A DNA stretch of 64,000 nt from NCBI RefSeq assembly GCF_013248905.1, contig NZ_JABRVS010000001.1, forward strand, positions 2,046,001 through 2,110,000, in the 5' to 3' direction. The notes beneath the pieces were generated by a model that searched no databases, was not told the DNA's origin, and worked only from the letters and a program-made list of their open reading frames with translations. Below are positions 32,528 through 42,605 of the stretch, piece by piece (position 1 is the stretch's first letter; every line of letters begins with the position of its first letter). The position numbers and the translations under genes are program-made. Origin of the DNA: Shewanella sp. VB17. Lineage in GTDB: Bacteria; Pseudomonadota; Gammaproteobacteria; Enterobacterales; Shewanellaceae.

Positions 32528-34444
32528 TTATGCTTTTATCTTCACTAAGAAGTGATCACCTGGCAGTAGACTTGCTGGAAGTTTTGAATATTGTGTTGAT
32601 ACTTTTTCCGGTGTGAGTCCTATGTCGCTTAATTTTTTGATAAGAGGGGGAAGTAAGCTGTTTATTTTTTTTAATTGCTCCGTATTTTCAGCATTAATCG
32701 TCATATTTAGCCGTGCTTCATTGACTTGCGCTTTGATTAAAATCGGCCCCTGCAGTAAGTTAAATTTCAGTTGTAGTTTCCAGTTAACAGATTTATTGCT
32801 ATTTGTCTCTTGAGTGAAGTGACCTTCAAGGTTGTCTTGATGTTGATTAAAAGAGTAAGGTAAGGTGAAATACCAGTTTGTTGACCCATTCATTTCACCA
32901 CTGGCTTGAGCATATAGATTTAAGTTGCTGACTAATTTCCCTACCGCCTCAGTCGTTCCTGCTTTATCGAGCATAGAAAGCAGTGAATGATTCGTTCCTG
33001 CTTTCTGCTGAAGCTTTTGAAAATAATTTAAGGTGATCTGACTGATTGTTATCTTATTATTTTCTTGGTAGGTATTTAATGGGCTTTCTTTCACGCCAAG
33101 AAGAAGGTGAAATAGCATGGATAGAGAGCTCATATGTGATAATAATGGCTTCGCGAGTACTTTCATATCCAGTGGTGAGCTTAGTTGTAGTTGCCCTATA
33201 AGTTCACTTTGTATTTTATTAGGATTGGTTAACGAGACTAAGGTAGAAGGCGTGAGTTGAGGTATGAGTTTATTTAGTAACGTTGCTAGGTTGTGTTGTG
33301 ATTCTTGCTTGTTACTCACCTCAATAGGTAAACTACCCGCTTTACCAAAAGCTTTGTTTAACGCTGCTAACATTAACGTTTGTTTCGAGTCTTGTTGGGT
33401 AGCGTTTTTTTCATTAATCACCAATTTCCTAGGATCCTGCTCTGGTTTTACATTTGATTGAATATGTAAAGAGTCAACTTGAGTTTGTGGTCGTTGCTGG
33501 TGAGAATTAGCCTCAGTGTGTAAGTGAGTGTTAATGTTTTGATGAAGGTTGGCATGTTGGTGTGCTGGAGGTGTCATAGGCTTAGATGCGTTTGGTGAGT
33601 TCATTGACGTTGATGGGTCTTTCATGGATATTTTTTCTAATGGTTTGACTAATAGAGTATAAAGTCTCGCGATTTCAGGTTTTGCTTGGAGTAATGGTAT
33701 TTTTTCCAGTGTCTGTGCTGATTTTTTGCTCGATTCAGTGAAGGATAATTTGATATCGGTTTCAGTGATAATCGGCTTTAAGGTTAACTGCCATTTTTTA
33801 TTGCTGAAGTGTACGCTAGGCAGAACGGATATTTGGCGCGAATTGGCCGATTGTTTACTAGGTAACATGATAGAAGAAGGCAGGTTGATTTTTAAACCGT
33901 TTGATAATATGAGATCCCTACCAATGAGTTGAGCATAAGGTAGAGGGTAACCTCCATTTCTTGAACTTAATAATTTCAGTTGATTAAGATTGAGATCACT
34001 GGCTTTTACTAACTGCTTAATCTCCAATGGCAATGCAAATGTAATCATGTTGCCTAGCGCCAACAGTTGACTTATCGACGTCGTTAATTGATGCAATGTG
34101 GTCGCAGTTGATATAGGGTCAACTGCTATTTTAAGAAGGTAATCTGCAGCGGAAAAAATATTTTTTTGGGTTTGATTTGGTAAAACATGAATATTGAAGT
34201 TAATTCCTTTAATGGAAATTTGTTGGATCGTTGATGTCATCTTGATGGTGTCAGGTTTTATCAATTGAGATTGAATAACGGGTAACGGTTTTGAACTTGG
34301 TGCGTTTATGGCGTGTGTGGATGGAGCGGATGGGAGTCTAAGGCTTGATGAAGATGCAGTATTAGTAGTATGGGCATTCGTGTTGTTGTCTGTGTTTATC
34401 TGTTTGAATTGATCTGACATTTGGTTTTTCTCACTGTTTTGCAT
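32528..34444 (-). CDS. Second FliK-like hook-length control domain protein
   Basis: A 638-residue protein whose C-terminal part (about 540-638) resembles the hook-length control domain, with a predicted beta-rich fold ending in TQYSKLPASLLPGDHFLVKI. The first 130 and the middle residues are rich in Ser, Thr, Asn, Gln and His (runs such as HQHANLHQNINTHLH), as in secreted ruler proteins. No signal peptide is seen. Start at 34444 or at 34420 (M9) cannot be settled. It forms a two-gene unit with the FlhB-like gene downstream and is distinct from fliK at 11374. Confidence 0.75.
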   Translation of the reverse strand: MQNSEKNQMSDQFKQINTDNNTNAHTTNTASSSSLRLPSAPSTHAINAPSSKPLPVIQSQLIKPDTIKMTSTIQQISIKGINFNIHVLPNQTQKNIFSAADYLLKIAVDPISTATTLHQLTTSISQLLALGNMITFALPLEIKQLVKASDLNLNQLKLLSSRNGGYPLPYAQLIGRDLILSNGLKINLPSSIMLPSKQSANSRQISVLPSVHFSNKKWQLTLKPIITETDIKLSFTESSKKSAQTLEKIPLLQAKPEIARLYTLLVKPLEKISMKDPSTSMNSPNASKPMTPPAHQHANLHQNINTHLHTEANSHQQRPQTQVDSLHIQSNVKPEQDPRKLVINEKNATQQDSKQTLMLAALNKAFGKAGSLPIEVSNKQESQHNLATLLNKLIPQLTPSTLVSLTNPNKIQSELIGQLQLSSPLDMKVLAKPLLSHMSSLSMLFHLLLGVKESPLNTYQENNKITISQITLNYFQKLQQKAGTNHSLLSMLDKAGTTEAVGKLVSNLNLYAQASGEMNGSTNWYFTLPYSFNQHQDNLEGHFTQETNSNKSVNWKLQLKFNLLQGPILIKAQVNEARLNMTINAENTEQLKKINSLLPPLIKKLSDIGLTPEKVSTQYSKLPASLLPGDHFLVKIKA

Positions 34445-34655
34445 TCGTACTTATCATTTTCTTCATTTAACAATTGATCTATTTTTTTTGCCGAGTATCC
34501 TTAGCGCACTTACAATATAACCATACTCATTAGTTTAGTTGTTTCTTTCTAGGGATGCTTTCTTATCGTTATAAACGAAGAGAACTCTTAGTTTTGATTG
34601 ACTGGATGCTAAAAATGACTGAAATGAATTCAGTTGTGTGATCGAAGAGAAAAAT

Positions 34656-35504
34656 ATGAAGTTTAATAAAATCATGCTGATTATAGCATCGTTTATCCTC
34701 TCTCCTCTTTCTGTGTCAGGACAGGAAGTTTCATCTGAAAGTATGTCGAGTGTAGACAGTCGACAAATTGTCGACCCAAATCCTCAACAAACGAATGATA
34801 TCGCTAGTCAGGTGGCAGGATCTAGTGTGACCGTTACTTATAACGATCCTAGAGACCCTATCGAAGGATTCAATCGGGCTATGTGGGATTTTAATTATGA
34901 ATTTATGGACCGTTATTTTTATAGGCCCGTCGCTCATGGTTATAAGGACTATGTCCCTTTACCTGTAAAAACAGGAGTTAATAATTTTATAACCAATCTT
35001 GATGAGCCTAGCTCTCTTGTGAATAATACCTTACAAGGTAAATGGGGTTGGGCAGCCAATGCCGGTGGACGATTTACCATCAATACGACGATAGGTTTAT
35101 TAGGTATCATTGATGTAGCTGATATGATGGGATTACCGCGTAAACAAGATGCTTTTAATGAAGTACTGGGTTATTACGGAGTACCAAATGGTCCTTATTT
35201 TATGGCTCCTTTCTTAGGACCTTATGTCACCAGAGAAATCGCATTTGACTGGGTTGACGGTTTATACTTCCCATTTGCTGATTTTACCATTTGGCAGTCT
35301 TTACTGAAATGGGGACTTGATAGTCTCCATAAACGTGCAGAAGTGATTGATCAAGAAAGATTGATTGATAATGCACTCGATCCTTATACCTTTGTGAAAG
35401 AGGCTTACTTTCAACATATGGATTATAAAGTGTATGATGGAGATGTACCTGTTGATTTAGATGAGGATGAACTTCTCGATGAGTATCTTGACGAGCTAGA
35501 CTAG
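34656..35504 (+). CDS. mlaA: Outer-membrane lipid asymmetry protein MlaA (VacJ)
   Basis: MlaA removes mislocalised phospholipids from the outer leaflet of the outer membrane and passes them to MlaC. The 282-residue product has the family signatures DPIEGFNRAMWDFNYEFMDRY, PVKTGVNNFITNLDEPSSLVNN and GRFTINTTIGLLGIIDVA-DMMGLP. The signal peptide (about 1-22, ending LSVSG) has no lipobox cysteine, whereas E. coli MlaA is a lipoprotein. ATG 34656 has GAAGAG upstream; a GTG at 34638 is less likely. The divergent neighbour is the FliK-like gene, with 211 bases between. Confidence 0.93.
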   Translation: MKFNKIMLIIASFILSPLSVSGQEVSSESMSSVDSRQIVDPNPQQTNDIASQVAGSSVTVTYNDPRDPIEGFNRAMWDFNYEFMDRYFYRPVAHGYKDYVPLPVKTGVNNFITNLDEPSSLVNNTLQGKWGWAANAGGRFTINTTIGLLGIIDVADMMGLPRKQDAFNEVLGYYGVPNGPYFMAPFLGPYVTREIAFDWVDGLYFPFADFTIWQSLLKWGLDSLHKRAEVIDQERLIDNALDPYTFVKEAYFQHMDYKVYDGDVPVDLDEDELLDEYLDELD

Positions 35505-35674
35505 TTAAAAGCACTATGTCGAGAAGTGATAGTTTAATGTTGTTAATAGCTTAAGCACTAACGGCATCATCACTTACCACGATGCTCTTCATGAAATAGA
35601 TGACGTCGTTATCTCATTCACCGCTTTGTTCAGCTATCCTACAGAGACGTAAACTTTCTATAAAAGGATCTTTA

Positions 35675-36778
35675 ATGGCACTAAATGAGTTAGTTGTTTT
35701 ACTTGTTGAAGATGATCCTGTCTTTCGTCGAATTGTAGCGAGTTTTCTCGATAGCCGTGGAGCGACAGTGCTTGAAGCTGACGACGGAGAACAAGGGTTA
35801 GATAAATTTAAGCAATATACTGTTGACATTGTACTGGCAGACTTGAGCATGCCGATTATGGGCGGGTTAGTGATGCTCAAAAAAATGTCTGAAATTAACC
35901 CAAGTGTGCCTTCAATTGTGATATCAGGCAACCAAGTGATGGCTGATGTTGTCGAAGCGCTGAGAATTGGTGCCTGTGATTATTTGGTTAAGCCAGTGGC
36001 TGATTTATTTCTGATTGAAAATGCCATTAAACAATGTCTCGATGATAGGCACATGAAAGATGTGCAACTTAAAGACATGGAAGAGCTTTCTTATCAGGAG
36101 TTACAAGATAATTTAGTTTTGCTAGAGCAAAATGCAGAAGCTGCGAAAAATGTACAACAACAGCTGTTTCCTCCTTCCCAGATAAACTACCCTACAGCTA
36201 AAATAGATTACAGCTTATTTAAGAACGATGAGGTGAGTGCTTACTTTATTGATACTGCCAATGTTGGCGATAAACATTTGGTAATGTATATGGCACATTT
36301 TCATCCTCAGGATAATCGTGCTGCTTTTGGTAGCGTGCTTTTGAAAAGCTTTGTGAATCAGAAACTGAAACTTTTCCGTGATGGATCAACACAAGCCATT
36401 ATCGAACCCTACAATATGCTTTGTTACCTAAATGATAGGATGACTAAGTCAGGTTTAGAGATCTTTATTGATATTGTTTATGTGGTTGTTGAGCTGACTC
36501 AATATAGGGTATCAATCGCTCAAGCTGGACATGGTTTGAGGAGTTATATTCGTAATAATGAAGGGCTAACTCCCTTGGCACTACCGGATTCTCTGCAGTT
36601 AGGCATTTTAGACTGGGGACAACCTAGTGCTCAATTTAGGACCTTAATGCCCGGAGAGCAGCTTTGTATTTCATCTAGTGCGCCTGAACATAAACAGATG
36701 CTACTTGATGATCAATTTTTGGGTCTCACCTATGATATTCAGCTCCCAACGGGCGGGTATGTGCAATTGTCTTTTTAA
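35675..36778 (+). CDS. rssB: RssB-type response regulator (RpoS turnover adaptor)
   Basis: RssB delivers the stress sigma factor RpoS to the ClpXP protease. The 367-residue product has a receiver domain with acidic pair VEDD, Asp56 in IVLADLSMP and Lys in YLVKPV, a linker helix, and a PP2C-like C-terminal domain (about 180-367) that lacks obvious metal-binding aspartates. ATG 35675 has AAGGA six bases upstream; the frame stays open to TTG-type starts near 35600 but without support. mlaA lies 170 bases before it. A phosphatase-type regulator of another pathway is the alternative. Confidence 0.8.
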   Translation: MALNELVVLLVEDDPVFRRIVASFLDSRGATVLEADDGEQGLDKFKQYTVDIVLADLSMPIMGGLVMLKKMSEINPSVPSIVISGNQVMADVVEALRIGACDYLVKPVADLFLIENAIKQCLDDRHMKDVQLKDMEELSYQELQDNLVLLEQNAEAAKNVQQQLFPPSQINYPTAKIDYSLFKNDEVSAYFIDTANVGDKHLVMYMAHFHPQDNRAAFGSVLLKSFVNQKLKLFRDGSTQAIIEPYNMLCYLNDRMTKSGLEIFIDIVYVVVELTQYRVSIAQAGHGLRSYIRNNEGLTPLALPDSLQLGILDWGQPSAQFRTLMPGEQLCISSSAPEHKQMLLDDQFLGLTYDIQLPTGGYVQLSF

Positions 36779-36794
36779 CATCTTGAATGAAAAA

Positions 36795-36811
36795 AACCGA
36801 CTGTGACGGTT
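36795..36811 (+). terminator. Weak hairpin after rssB
   Basis: AACCG (36795-36799) and CGGTT (36807-36811) with a seven-base loop, preceded by A residues and followed by GTTTT. It stands 17 bases after the rssB stop. The stem is short, so the call is moderate. Confidence 0.5.
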
Positions 36812-36860
36812 GTTTTAGCTTAGATCATTTGAGGGTATTCTTGTTTTAATCGGTATAAAA

Positions 36861-36886
36861 AAGCCTTACGATATTAAGTAAGGCTT
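36861..36886 (-). terminator. Terminator of the peptide transporter gene
   Basis: AAGCCTTAC (36861-36869) and GTAAGGCTT (36878-36886) form a 9-bp stem. Read on the - strand it is followed by six T residues, and it lies 25 bases after the transporter stop codon. Confidence 0.85.
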
Positions 36887-36911
36887 ATATTCATATCAAG
36901 ATCCGCAAGTA

Positions 36912-38423
36912 TTAACGTCTTATTGCTTCATGCTCTGCTGTGATAGCGATCTCTTCTTCAAGCGCTTGCTCTTCACTGCGAGGTGCTTTGTCTTCAGCGC
37001 CATGCATCCAGTCAACTAACTTGTCTGCCATGAAGTAAAGGATGATACCTGAAATGGCTGCCGTAATCGCAATACCAGAAAAAATGGACATCGCGTTGAC
37101 AAGCTGTTCTTCTTTGCTTGCACCGTGGCTACCAATAAGTGAACCAACCACGCCGCCAACTTTGTTTGCAACTGCCATAAATAGGAACCATGCGCCCATC
37201 ATTAATGATGCAATGCGCAGTGGAGCCAATTTAGTCACCATAGAAAGGCCAATTGGTGATAAACACAACTCACCCATGGTATGGAAGAAGTATGCGCCGA
37301 CTAACCACCACATGCTTGACTTTACGCTTGCATCGCCACCCATTTCTAGGACGGCACCAATCATAAATAGGAAACCGATACCTAACAGGATTAAGCCGAG
37401 AGCAAATTTAACCGGTGAATTTGGCTCATTCTTACCTAATTTTATCCAGATGGTGGCGACTACAGGTGCGAAGATAACAATGAACATGGCGTTAAGTGAT
37501 TGGAACCAAGTGGTAGGTACTTCAAATGTGCCAATGGTGCGATCGGTAAAATCATTAGTGAACAAGTTCATCAAGCCACCGGCTTGCTCAAATCCTGCCC
37601 AAAATATGACAGTAAAAAGTCCCATGACCATGATCACTTTAATGCGATCACGTTCAATTTGGGTGAGGGGTTCTTTATGTGTGTTGCCTTTAGCTGCAGC
37701 TTTTTGTATTTCAAGTTTTGCGGCAGGCACCGTGCCAATGTCACCTAATAGTTTTTGAGCGAACAAAAATTGAATGATGAGTGAGCAAACCATACCCACA
37801 CCTGCACAGAAGAAGCCTGCTTGCCAGTTGTTGATAAAGACCTCAGTACCATTAATGACTTCGGCATGACCAAATTGAGTATAGGCCCAAGCAACGACAA
37901 AACCAGATAAGGCTGCACCTATATTGATGCCCATATAAAAAATGGTAAACGCACCATCACGGCGATTGTCACCTTCTTCATAGAGGTCGCCCACCATGGT
38001 TGAAATGTTTGGTTTAAAAAGACCATTTCCTAAAATTAACGTCCCTAGACCGATATAGAATGCGGTTACTTCTAATCCAGGCACCCAACTGTGTGGTGCG
38101 GCTAGGATGAACTGGCCTGCTGCCATCAAGGCGCCGCCAATATAGATGGCCTTGCGCTGGCCGAGAATATTATCGGCTAACCAGCCACCAATCAGCGGGG
38201 TTAAAAAAACTAACCCCGTGAATGTACCATAAAGAGAAATCGCTTCGGCGCCAGTCCAACCTAATCCATGTCCACCTTCACCCTGCACTTTATCGACTAA
38301 ATACAGCACCAAAATGGCCCGCATTGCATAATAACTAAATCGTTCCCATAACTCTGTGGTAAACAACAGGAATAATCCCTTTGGATGCCCGAGCATCGTC
38401 CCTTGTGGTTTTGTTACGCTCAT
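36912..38423 (-). CDS. POT family proton-coupled di/tripeptide transporter
   Basis: A 503-residue inner-membrane transporter of the PTR2/POT family, which takes up small peptides with protons. The N-terminal helix has the proton-linked motif ELWERFSYYAMRA, and the following GTFTGLVFLTPLIGGWLAD and FYMGINIGAALSGFVV are family signatures. About fourteen membrane segments are expected, as in bacterial members such as the Shewanella PepT proteins. AAGGTGG precedes the ATG. It is probably a single-gene transcript, as it has its own terminator and a 441-bp upstream gap. I cannot assign a specific dtp symbol. Confidence 0.92.
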   Translation of the reverse strand: MSVTKPQGTMLGHPKGLFLLFTTELWERFSYYAMRAILVLYLVDKVQGEGGHGLGWTGAEAISLYGTFTGLVFLTPLIGGWLADNILGQRKAIYIGGALMAAGQFILAAPHSWVPGLEVTAFYIGLGTLILGNGLFKPNISTMVGDLYEEGDNRRDGAFTIFYMGINIGAALSGFVVAWAYTQFGHAEVINGTEVFINNWQAGFFCAGVGMVCSLIIQFLFAQKLLGDIGTVPAAKLEIQKAAAKGNTHKEPLTQIERDRIKVIMVMGLFTVIFWAGFEQAGGLMNLFTNDFTDRTIGTFEVPTTWFQSLNAMFIVIFAPVVATIWIKLGKNEPNSPVKFALGLILLGIGFLFMIGAVLEMGGDASVKSSMWWLVGAYFFHTMGELCLSPIGLSMVTKLAPLRIASLMMGAWFLFMAVANKVGGVVGSLIGSHGASKEEQLVNAMSIFSGIAITAAISGIILYFMADKLVDWMHGAEDKAPRSEEQALEEEIAITAEHEAIRR

Positions 38424-38864
38424 GTATTAATCCACCTTCAAATTGTGATTGCCTGCGAGACAAGTGTCGTCACAGAAAAATTGTTTTTACCCTATTTTAT
38501 AGTCTTAATGTCAGATGCATATGTGATTATCTTGTTATGAACACATGGTTAATTGTGTTACTTGTAATTCACTGTAGCGAAAGTGCAATAGACTATTTTT
38601 ATGTTTTTAATATCTGAAGCAATAAATTCTTCGAAACCCACCTTGTATACCCTTTTCACCTTGCTTATGTCAATTTTGCTTGTGTGAATGGTGAGTATTT
38701 AATCAGTGCGAAGAGAAGGGTAAGCAGTAAGGTTTAATGGATATGGTGTATCTAGCTGGTTAAGGTTAGAGGGATTAATCGATGGGTTTAGGTAAGTTAT
38801 CTTAATGTGTAAAGAGCCAAAGTTAAGTTTTGGCTCTGTTCATTTATATTATTACCTTAAATAG
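38424..38864. other. Intergenic region between the transporter and protease genes
   Basis: 441 bases, AT-rich, between two - strand genes. It must hold the promoter of the transporter near its left end, but I cannot point to a clear -35/-10 pair. Apart from the hairpin at 38813-38837, I see no gene or repeat here. Confidence 0.6.
38813..38837 (-). terminator. Hairpin after the protease gene
   Basis: AGAGCCAAA (38813-38821) and TTTGGCTCT (38829-38837) form a 9-bp stem with a seven-base loop. It lies 27 bases past the protease stop on the - strand and is followed there by only a short T run. Confidence 0.65.
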
Positions 38865-41800
38865 TCAACTTTGCATACGACGTCTCCACGCTAAAGGTAG
38901 CAGTAGCAGAGATAACCAGCTTAATGATCCACCTTTAGTCGTGTTGTTTGTATCAGTGGTGGGGTTAGTATTCGTTTCAACTTTAGCCTCGGTGACATTA
39001 AAGCTGTAGATTTGCTCTAATTTTTTTGCCGTCGAGTTTTCAACAATATTAGATAAAATTAGACGATTATCTGTACTGGCTTTAAGGGGTAATAAATCAA
39101 ATGTGACATCTTGGCTTGCCATACCCACTATCATCTCGACATGCCAACTAATGGTGTTGGCATTAAGCTTACCGTCATGGCTGATGTTTATGACCTTATG
39201 GTTTTCTGGTATCTCGGCTGTCAGTTTGTAGGAGCGGGTCTCTAGGGTGTTGTTGGCTGCTATCTTGCTGCTCACGGTTTTAGTGACACCGACAACTAAG
39301 TTTCCAGAGATTGAGTCATTTAAAGGCATGATCACATCATCGCCTTTACGCTTGAAGATAACAGGCAGAGAAACGTTTGCCACCTTCTTATTGGAGCTCA
39401 TCAGCGTGACGAGGGCCATGCCTTCATCACCTGCTAGCATCTTGGTTTTGCTGTCCCAGGCTAAGTTTAACGAAAAATCTTTGCTATCTCCGGTCAACTT
39501 AAGGGATAAGTTATCTGATGATGAATCATTATCGTACAAGGTTAGCTGTTTCAGAGTAAAACTATCTTCAGCATCAGGAGCAGAAGCTTGATAGTTTTGA
39601 ATTACAACACGATATATACCTGCGACAGGTTTTGAGAGCTGCACGCTTTCATTAGACCCCCCGTAGGCTGATTCTTTCACCATACTGAGTTCACTGCCGT
39701 CTTGCTTATCTAGCAGTACGTACATATCAAGATTGGGTGAATTGCTATCGTTGATCATTACTTTGAAATACAGGGCATGATCATTAACAGTAAAGTTAAA
39801 TACCTGCGTGCCATCATTGAGATCATCTAGGGCGCTGAAGGGATTAGAATCTTGTTTGACTTTACCTTCAAAACTATCATTTAGCGCTAAGTTGGTGACT
39901 TGTGCGCTAAGATTGGGAAGGTCTATTGCTTTAAACCCTGAGAAGTTTTGCTCATCGGCATCACGAGATGCCTCTATGGTAAGTTGACTTGGTAAGTTAC
40001 GCTTTGCTACTTTAGCCGCTATTGGCATATTTGCATTTGGGTGTGTCGCTGATGTGAGCTCAAGCTGCGCAAAAGCCCAGTTATCGCTAATATCGGCAAC
40101 GTCAGCAGTCACGATAATGGTTTGACTTTCGCCCGCTTTTAAAGAAAAAGTCGTTGGTGAGACCGTGATATTGACATTTTCTGTGATGCTGTTACCTTGG
40201 GCATTCCAGAGACCATCCCCTGTTGCGGTCACCACTCGTGTCCAGCTGCAAATATCAGCGCACTGAGAGTCAGCCATGCTTGGAATGTTGAGTGTGCGGG
40301 GATCACCACCCAATAATGGGTTAGCCATTTCATAATTGAGTGCGGTTTCATCCATGATAAGCCCTGTCTGTACGGCGATATCAACACGAATACGGCCCGA
40401 GCCAACATCAAATGCATCGGCAAGGGTTTTACCGTCGGCTTTCTTCATTTTTTGAGCTGTGGTTGCCGTTAACATCAGTGCCGAGCGGATGTTATCCGGC
40501 GTCCAATGTCGATGCACAGATTTTAGTAATGCTGCAGCGCCTGCCACATGAGGGCTTGCCATCGAAGTGCCTGACATCAAAGTGAAGTCGGCAGGATTAG
40601 TGCCTGTTATATCATGACCAAATTGTTGATCAGAATAGGCGGCATAGATATCACTGCCAGGGGCTGCAAGGAAAGGAACCATGACATCATTGGTGGTGTT
40701 AGGGCCAATTAATGAGCCCGGAGACAGTACATCTGCTTCTTTTTCAGTGATGTTAAGCGTCTGATTTATGCTGACTTCGAGTGTCAGATTAGCTGTCAAG
40801 TCTGCTATCATATCTAATCCATCGAGATTGCTAATAAATACAGCAGGTACAGTACTCGCCTCTAGCCCTCCCATGCTCATTCTAGTATTACCTTCACCGT
40901 CTTTATTAAATACGATAACGGCTTTGGCGCCAGCTGCGATGGCGTGATTGACCTTAATGCTAAAGTTGCACCCCCCGCGTTTAATCAGGGCAATGGTGTT
41001 GTTGAATGCTTTGCTTGTAAAAGAGTGACAGCCTTCAATATTCGTGGCGTCAATATGGCCAGCGTAGGCTAATACTTCTGATAAAGTGGCTGTTTGAGTG
41101 AGGTAAGAGCTTGGGATATAAAAATAGTCTTTATCATTAAAAGTCACCGATTTCACAACGTCACGATTATGGGTTGAGTTGGCGACAGAGGTGTACCAAG
41201 GGGCATTTTTGATGGTTGAACCGGGTTCTTGTTTAATGTCTTGATAAGTATTACCTGCTGCAACAGCAACAAATATACCGGCATTACGTGCACTTAAAAA
41301 TCCTGATTCGATTGAACTGTTCCAAGGGTTTCCGCCACTACCGATAGAAAAGTTAAGCACATCGACCCCGTCTTTAATGGCATCATCCAATGCTTTGAGT
41401 ATGGCGCTTGGTGGGCAGCCTTGGTATGTGTCTTCAGGGTTTCCTGGACTACAAACTTGATAAGCGATCACATTGGCATGGGGGGCGACCCCTGAGATTT
41501 GTGTAAATTCGAGCCCAGTGTTTACGCCATCGCTTTCAAGCTTTCCTACTTCTCCATCAACTAAAGGCACATTAACTAAAATGTTACCCGCTGCGGTACT
41601 GGCGACATGAGAGCCGTGACCGGCATAATCTTCTCCGTTTTTAGCTGGAGGAGTGGTACCAAATACGGTTTCATCATCATAGTCGTTGGTGATCTCGGGG
41701 TAACTGTGTATACCAATAAGTTTATCGTTACACATGTCGATAAAATCTGTTTGGCAATCTCCAACATAAACACCTTGTCTCCATGGATTGGAGTGATCAT

Positions 41801-42515
41801 AGCCATCTTGGCCAACATCGGCGAATGAGTCATGATCTGAGTTTATGCCAGTATCAATAATGCCGACGATGACACCTTCTCCCATAGCTTGAGTACCCGC
41901 CGCCGCTGCTCCATTCCATACCTGTGCAGAGCCTATCAGTGTTTGGCTGACATCGGTTTGCAGACGTTCTCGACGTTCACGTTCAATATGCAGAACTGCA
42001 GGCAGCTCGGACAGCTTAATGGCTTGATCTTGGGTCATGCGAGCCGAGATACCATTTATAGCATAACTAAATTGGGTTACTGCTTGAATACTGTTACCCG
42101 TTACGGCTTGTGCTTGCATTAAAAAATGACGTTGTTTTGATTTTAGGTAGCTGACATATGCTTTGACTTCAGCCTTGGAGACATTCAATTTACCTCGCTG
42201 ATTGTTACTGGTGTGTGTGTCCTTTTGAGCCAAAGCTAGACTGGTGGCTGCGAGTCCTGAAATGTGTCCTTGGTAATTTGCCACCGCAGCATCTTTGAGT
42301 CGAATAATGTATACATATTCTTTATCACCTAACCCTGCTTCAGGCATCAATTTAGTATTGTTAATTGTGCCTAAAGTATTTCTAAACTGCTGAGTGATTA
42401 ATGATGCTGGAATATTCAGTTCAACAGTTGCTCCATTGGCGGTTATCACTGTTTGTGCATTAATACTTGCAGACAGCAAAGCCACAGAGATGGCGACTGC
42501 GAGTTGGGTTTTCAT
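38865..42515 (-). CDS. Secreted subtilisin-family (S8) serine protease with GlyGly-CTERM tail
   Basis: A 1216-residue extracellular protease. It has a signal peptide (1-20, cut before QTVITA), an I9-type propeptide (about 60-180), and the catalytic triad Asp221 (IVGIIDTGI), His300 (DYAGHGSHVAS) and Ser651 (SGTSMASPHVAG). A PA-type insert of about 130 residues lies between His and Ser. Beta-rich domains follow. The last 24 residues have Gly-Gly (1195-1196), a hydrophobic stretch and an Arg-Arg-Arg cluster: the GlyGly-CTERM signal processed by rhombosortase in Shewanella and Vibrio. AAGGAAG precedes the ATG. The divergent neighbour is a MarR-type regulator. Confidence 0.93.
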   Translation of the reverse strand: MKTQLAVAISVALLSASINAQTVITANGATVELNIPASLITQQFRNTLGTINNTKLMPEAGLGDKEYVYIIRLKDAAVANYQGHISGLAATSLALAQKDTHTSNNQRGKLNVSKAEVKAYVSYLKSKQRHFLMQAQAVTGNSIQAVTQFSYAINGISARMTQDQAIKLSELPAVLHIERERRERLQTDVSQTLIGSAQVWNGAAAAGTQAMGEGVIVGIIDTGINSDHDSFADVGQDGYDHSNPWRQGVYVGDCQTDFIDMCNDKLIGIHSYPEITNDYDDETVFGTTPPAKNGEDYAGHGSHVASTAAGNILVNVPLVDGEVGKLESDGVNTGLEFTQISGVAPHANVIAYQVCSPGNPEDTYQGCPPSAILKALDDAIKDGVDVLNFSIGSGGNPWNSSIESGFLSARNAGIFVAVAAGNTYQDIKQEPGSTIKNAPWYTSVANSTHNRDVVKSVTFNDKDYFYIPSSYLTQTATLSEVLAYAGHIDATNIEGCHSFTSKAFNNTIALIKRGGCNFSIKVNHAIAAGAKAVIVFNKDGEGNTRMSMGGLEASTVPAVFISNLDGLDMIADLTANLTLEVSINQTLNITEKEADVLSPGSLIGPNTTNDVMVPFLAAPGSDIYAAYSDQQFGHDITGTNPADFTLMSGTSMASPHVAGAAALLKSVHRHWTPDNIRSALMLTATTAQKMKKADGKTLADAFDVGSGRIRVDIAVQTGLIMDETALNYEMANPLLGGDPRTLNIPSMADSQCADICSWTRVVTATGDGLWNAQGNSITENVNITVSPTTFSLKAGESQTIIVTADVADISDNWAFAQLELTSATHPNANMPIAAKVAKRNLPSQLTIEASRDADEQNFSGFKAIDLPNLSAQVTNLALNDSFEGKVKQDSNPFSALDDLNDGTQVFNFTVNDHALYFKVMINDSNSPNLDMYVLLDKQDGSELSMVKESAYGGSNESVQLSKPVAGIYRVVIQNYQASAPDAEDSFTLKQLTLYDNDSSSDNLSLKLTGDSKDFSLNLAWDSKTKMLAGDEGMALVTLMSSNKKVANVSLPVIFKRKGDDVIMPLNDSISGNLVVGVTKTVSSKIAANNTLETRSYKLTAEIPENHKVINISHDGKLNANTISWHVEMIVGMASQDVTFDLLPLKASTDNRLILSNIVENSTAKKLEQIYSFNVTEAKVETNTNPTTDTNNTTKGGSLSWLSLLLLPLAWRRRMQS

Positions 42516-42605
42516 TTAATCTTCCTTGTTATATTTACGGCGTTAGTTAATATTTTGGTGGTTATGTATTTTTATGAGGTTAAGTTGTTTTTTTACTTTA
42601 AAGGT

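Noticed and set aside
37042..37758. 238-residue + strand frame antisense to the peptide transporter
   Set aside because: It lies wholly within the transporter gene, whose protein has unmistakable POT signatures on the other strand.
39247..39591. 114-residue + strand frame antisense to the protease
   Set aside because: Antisense shadow of the protease C-terminal domains; no independent signal.
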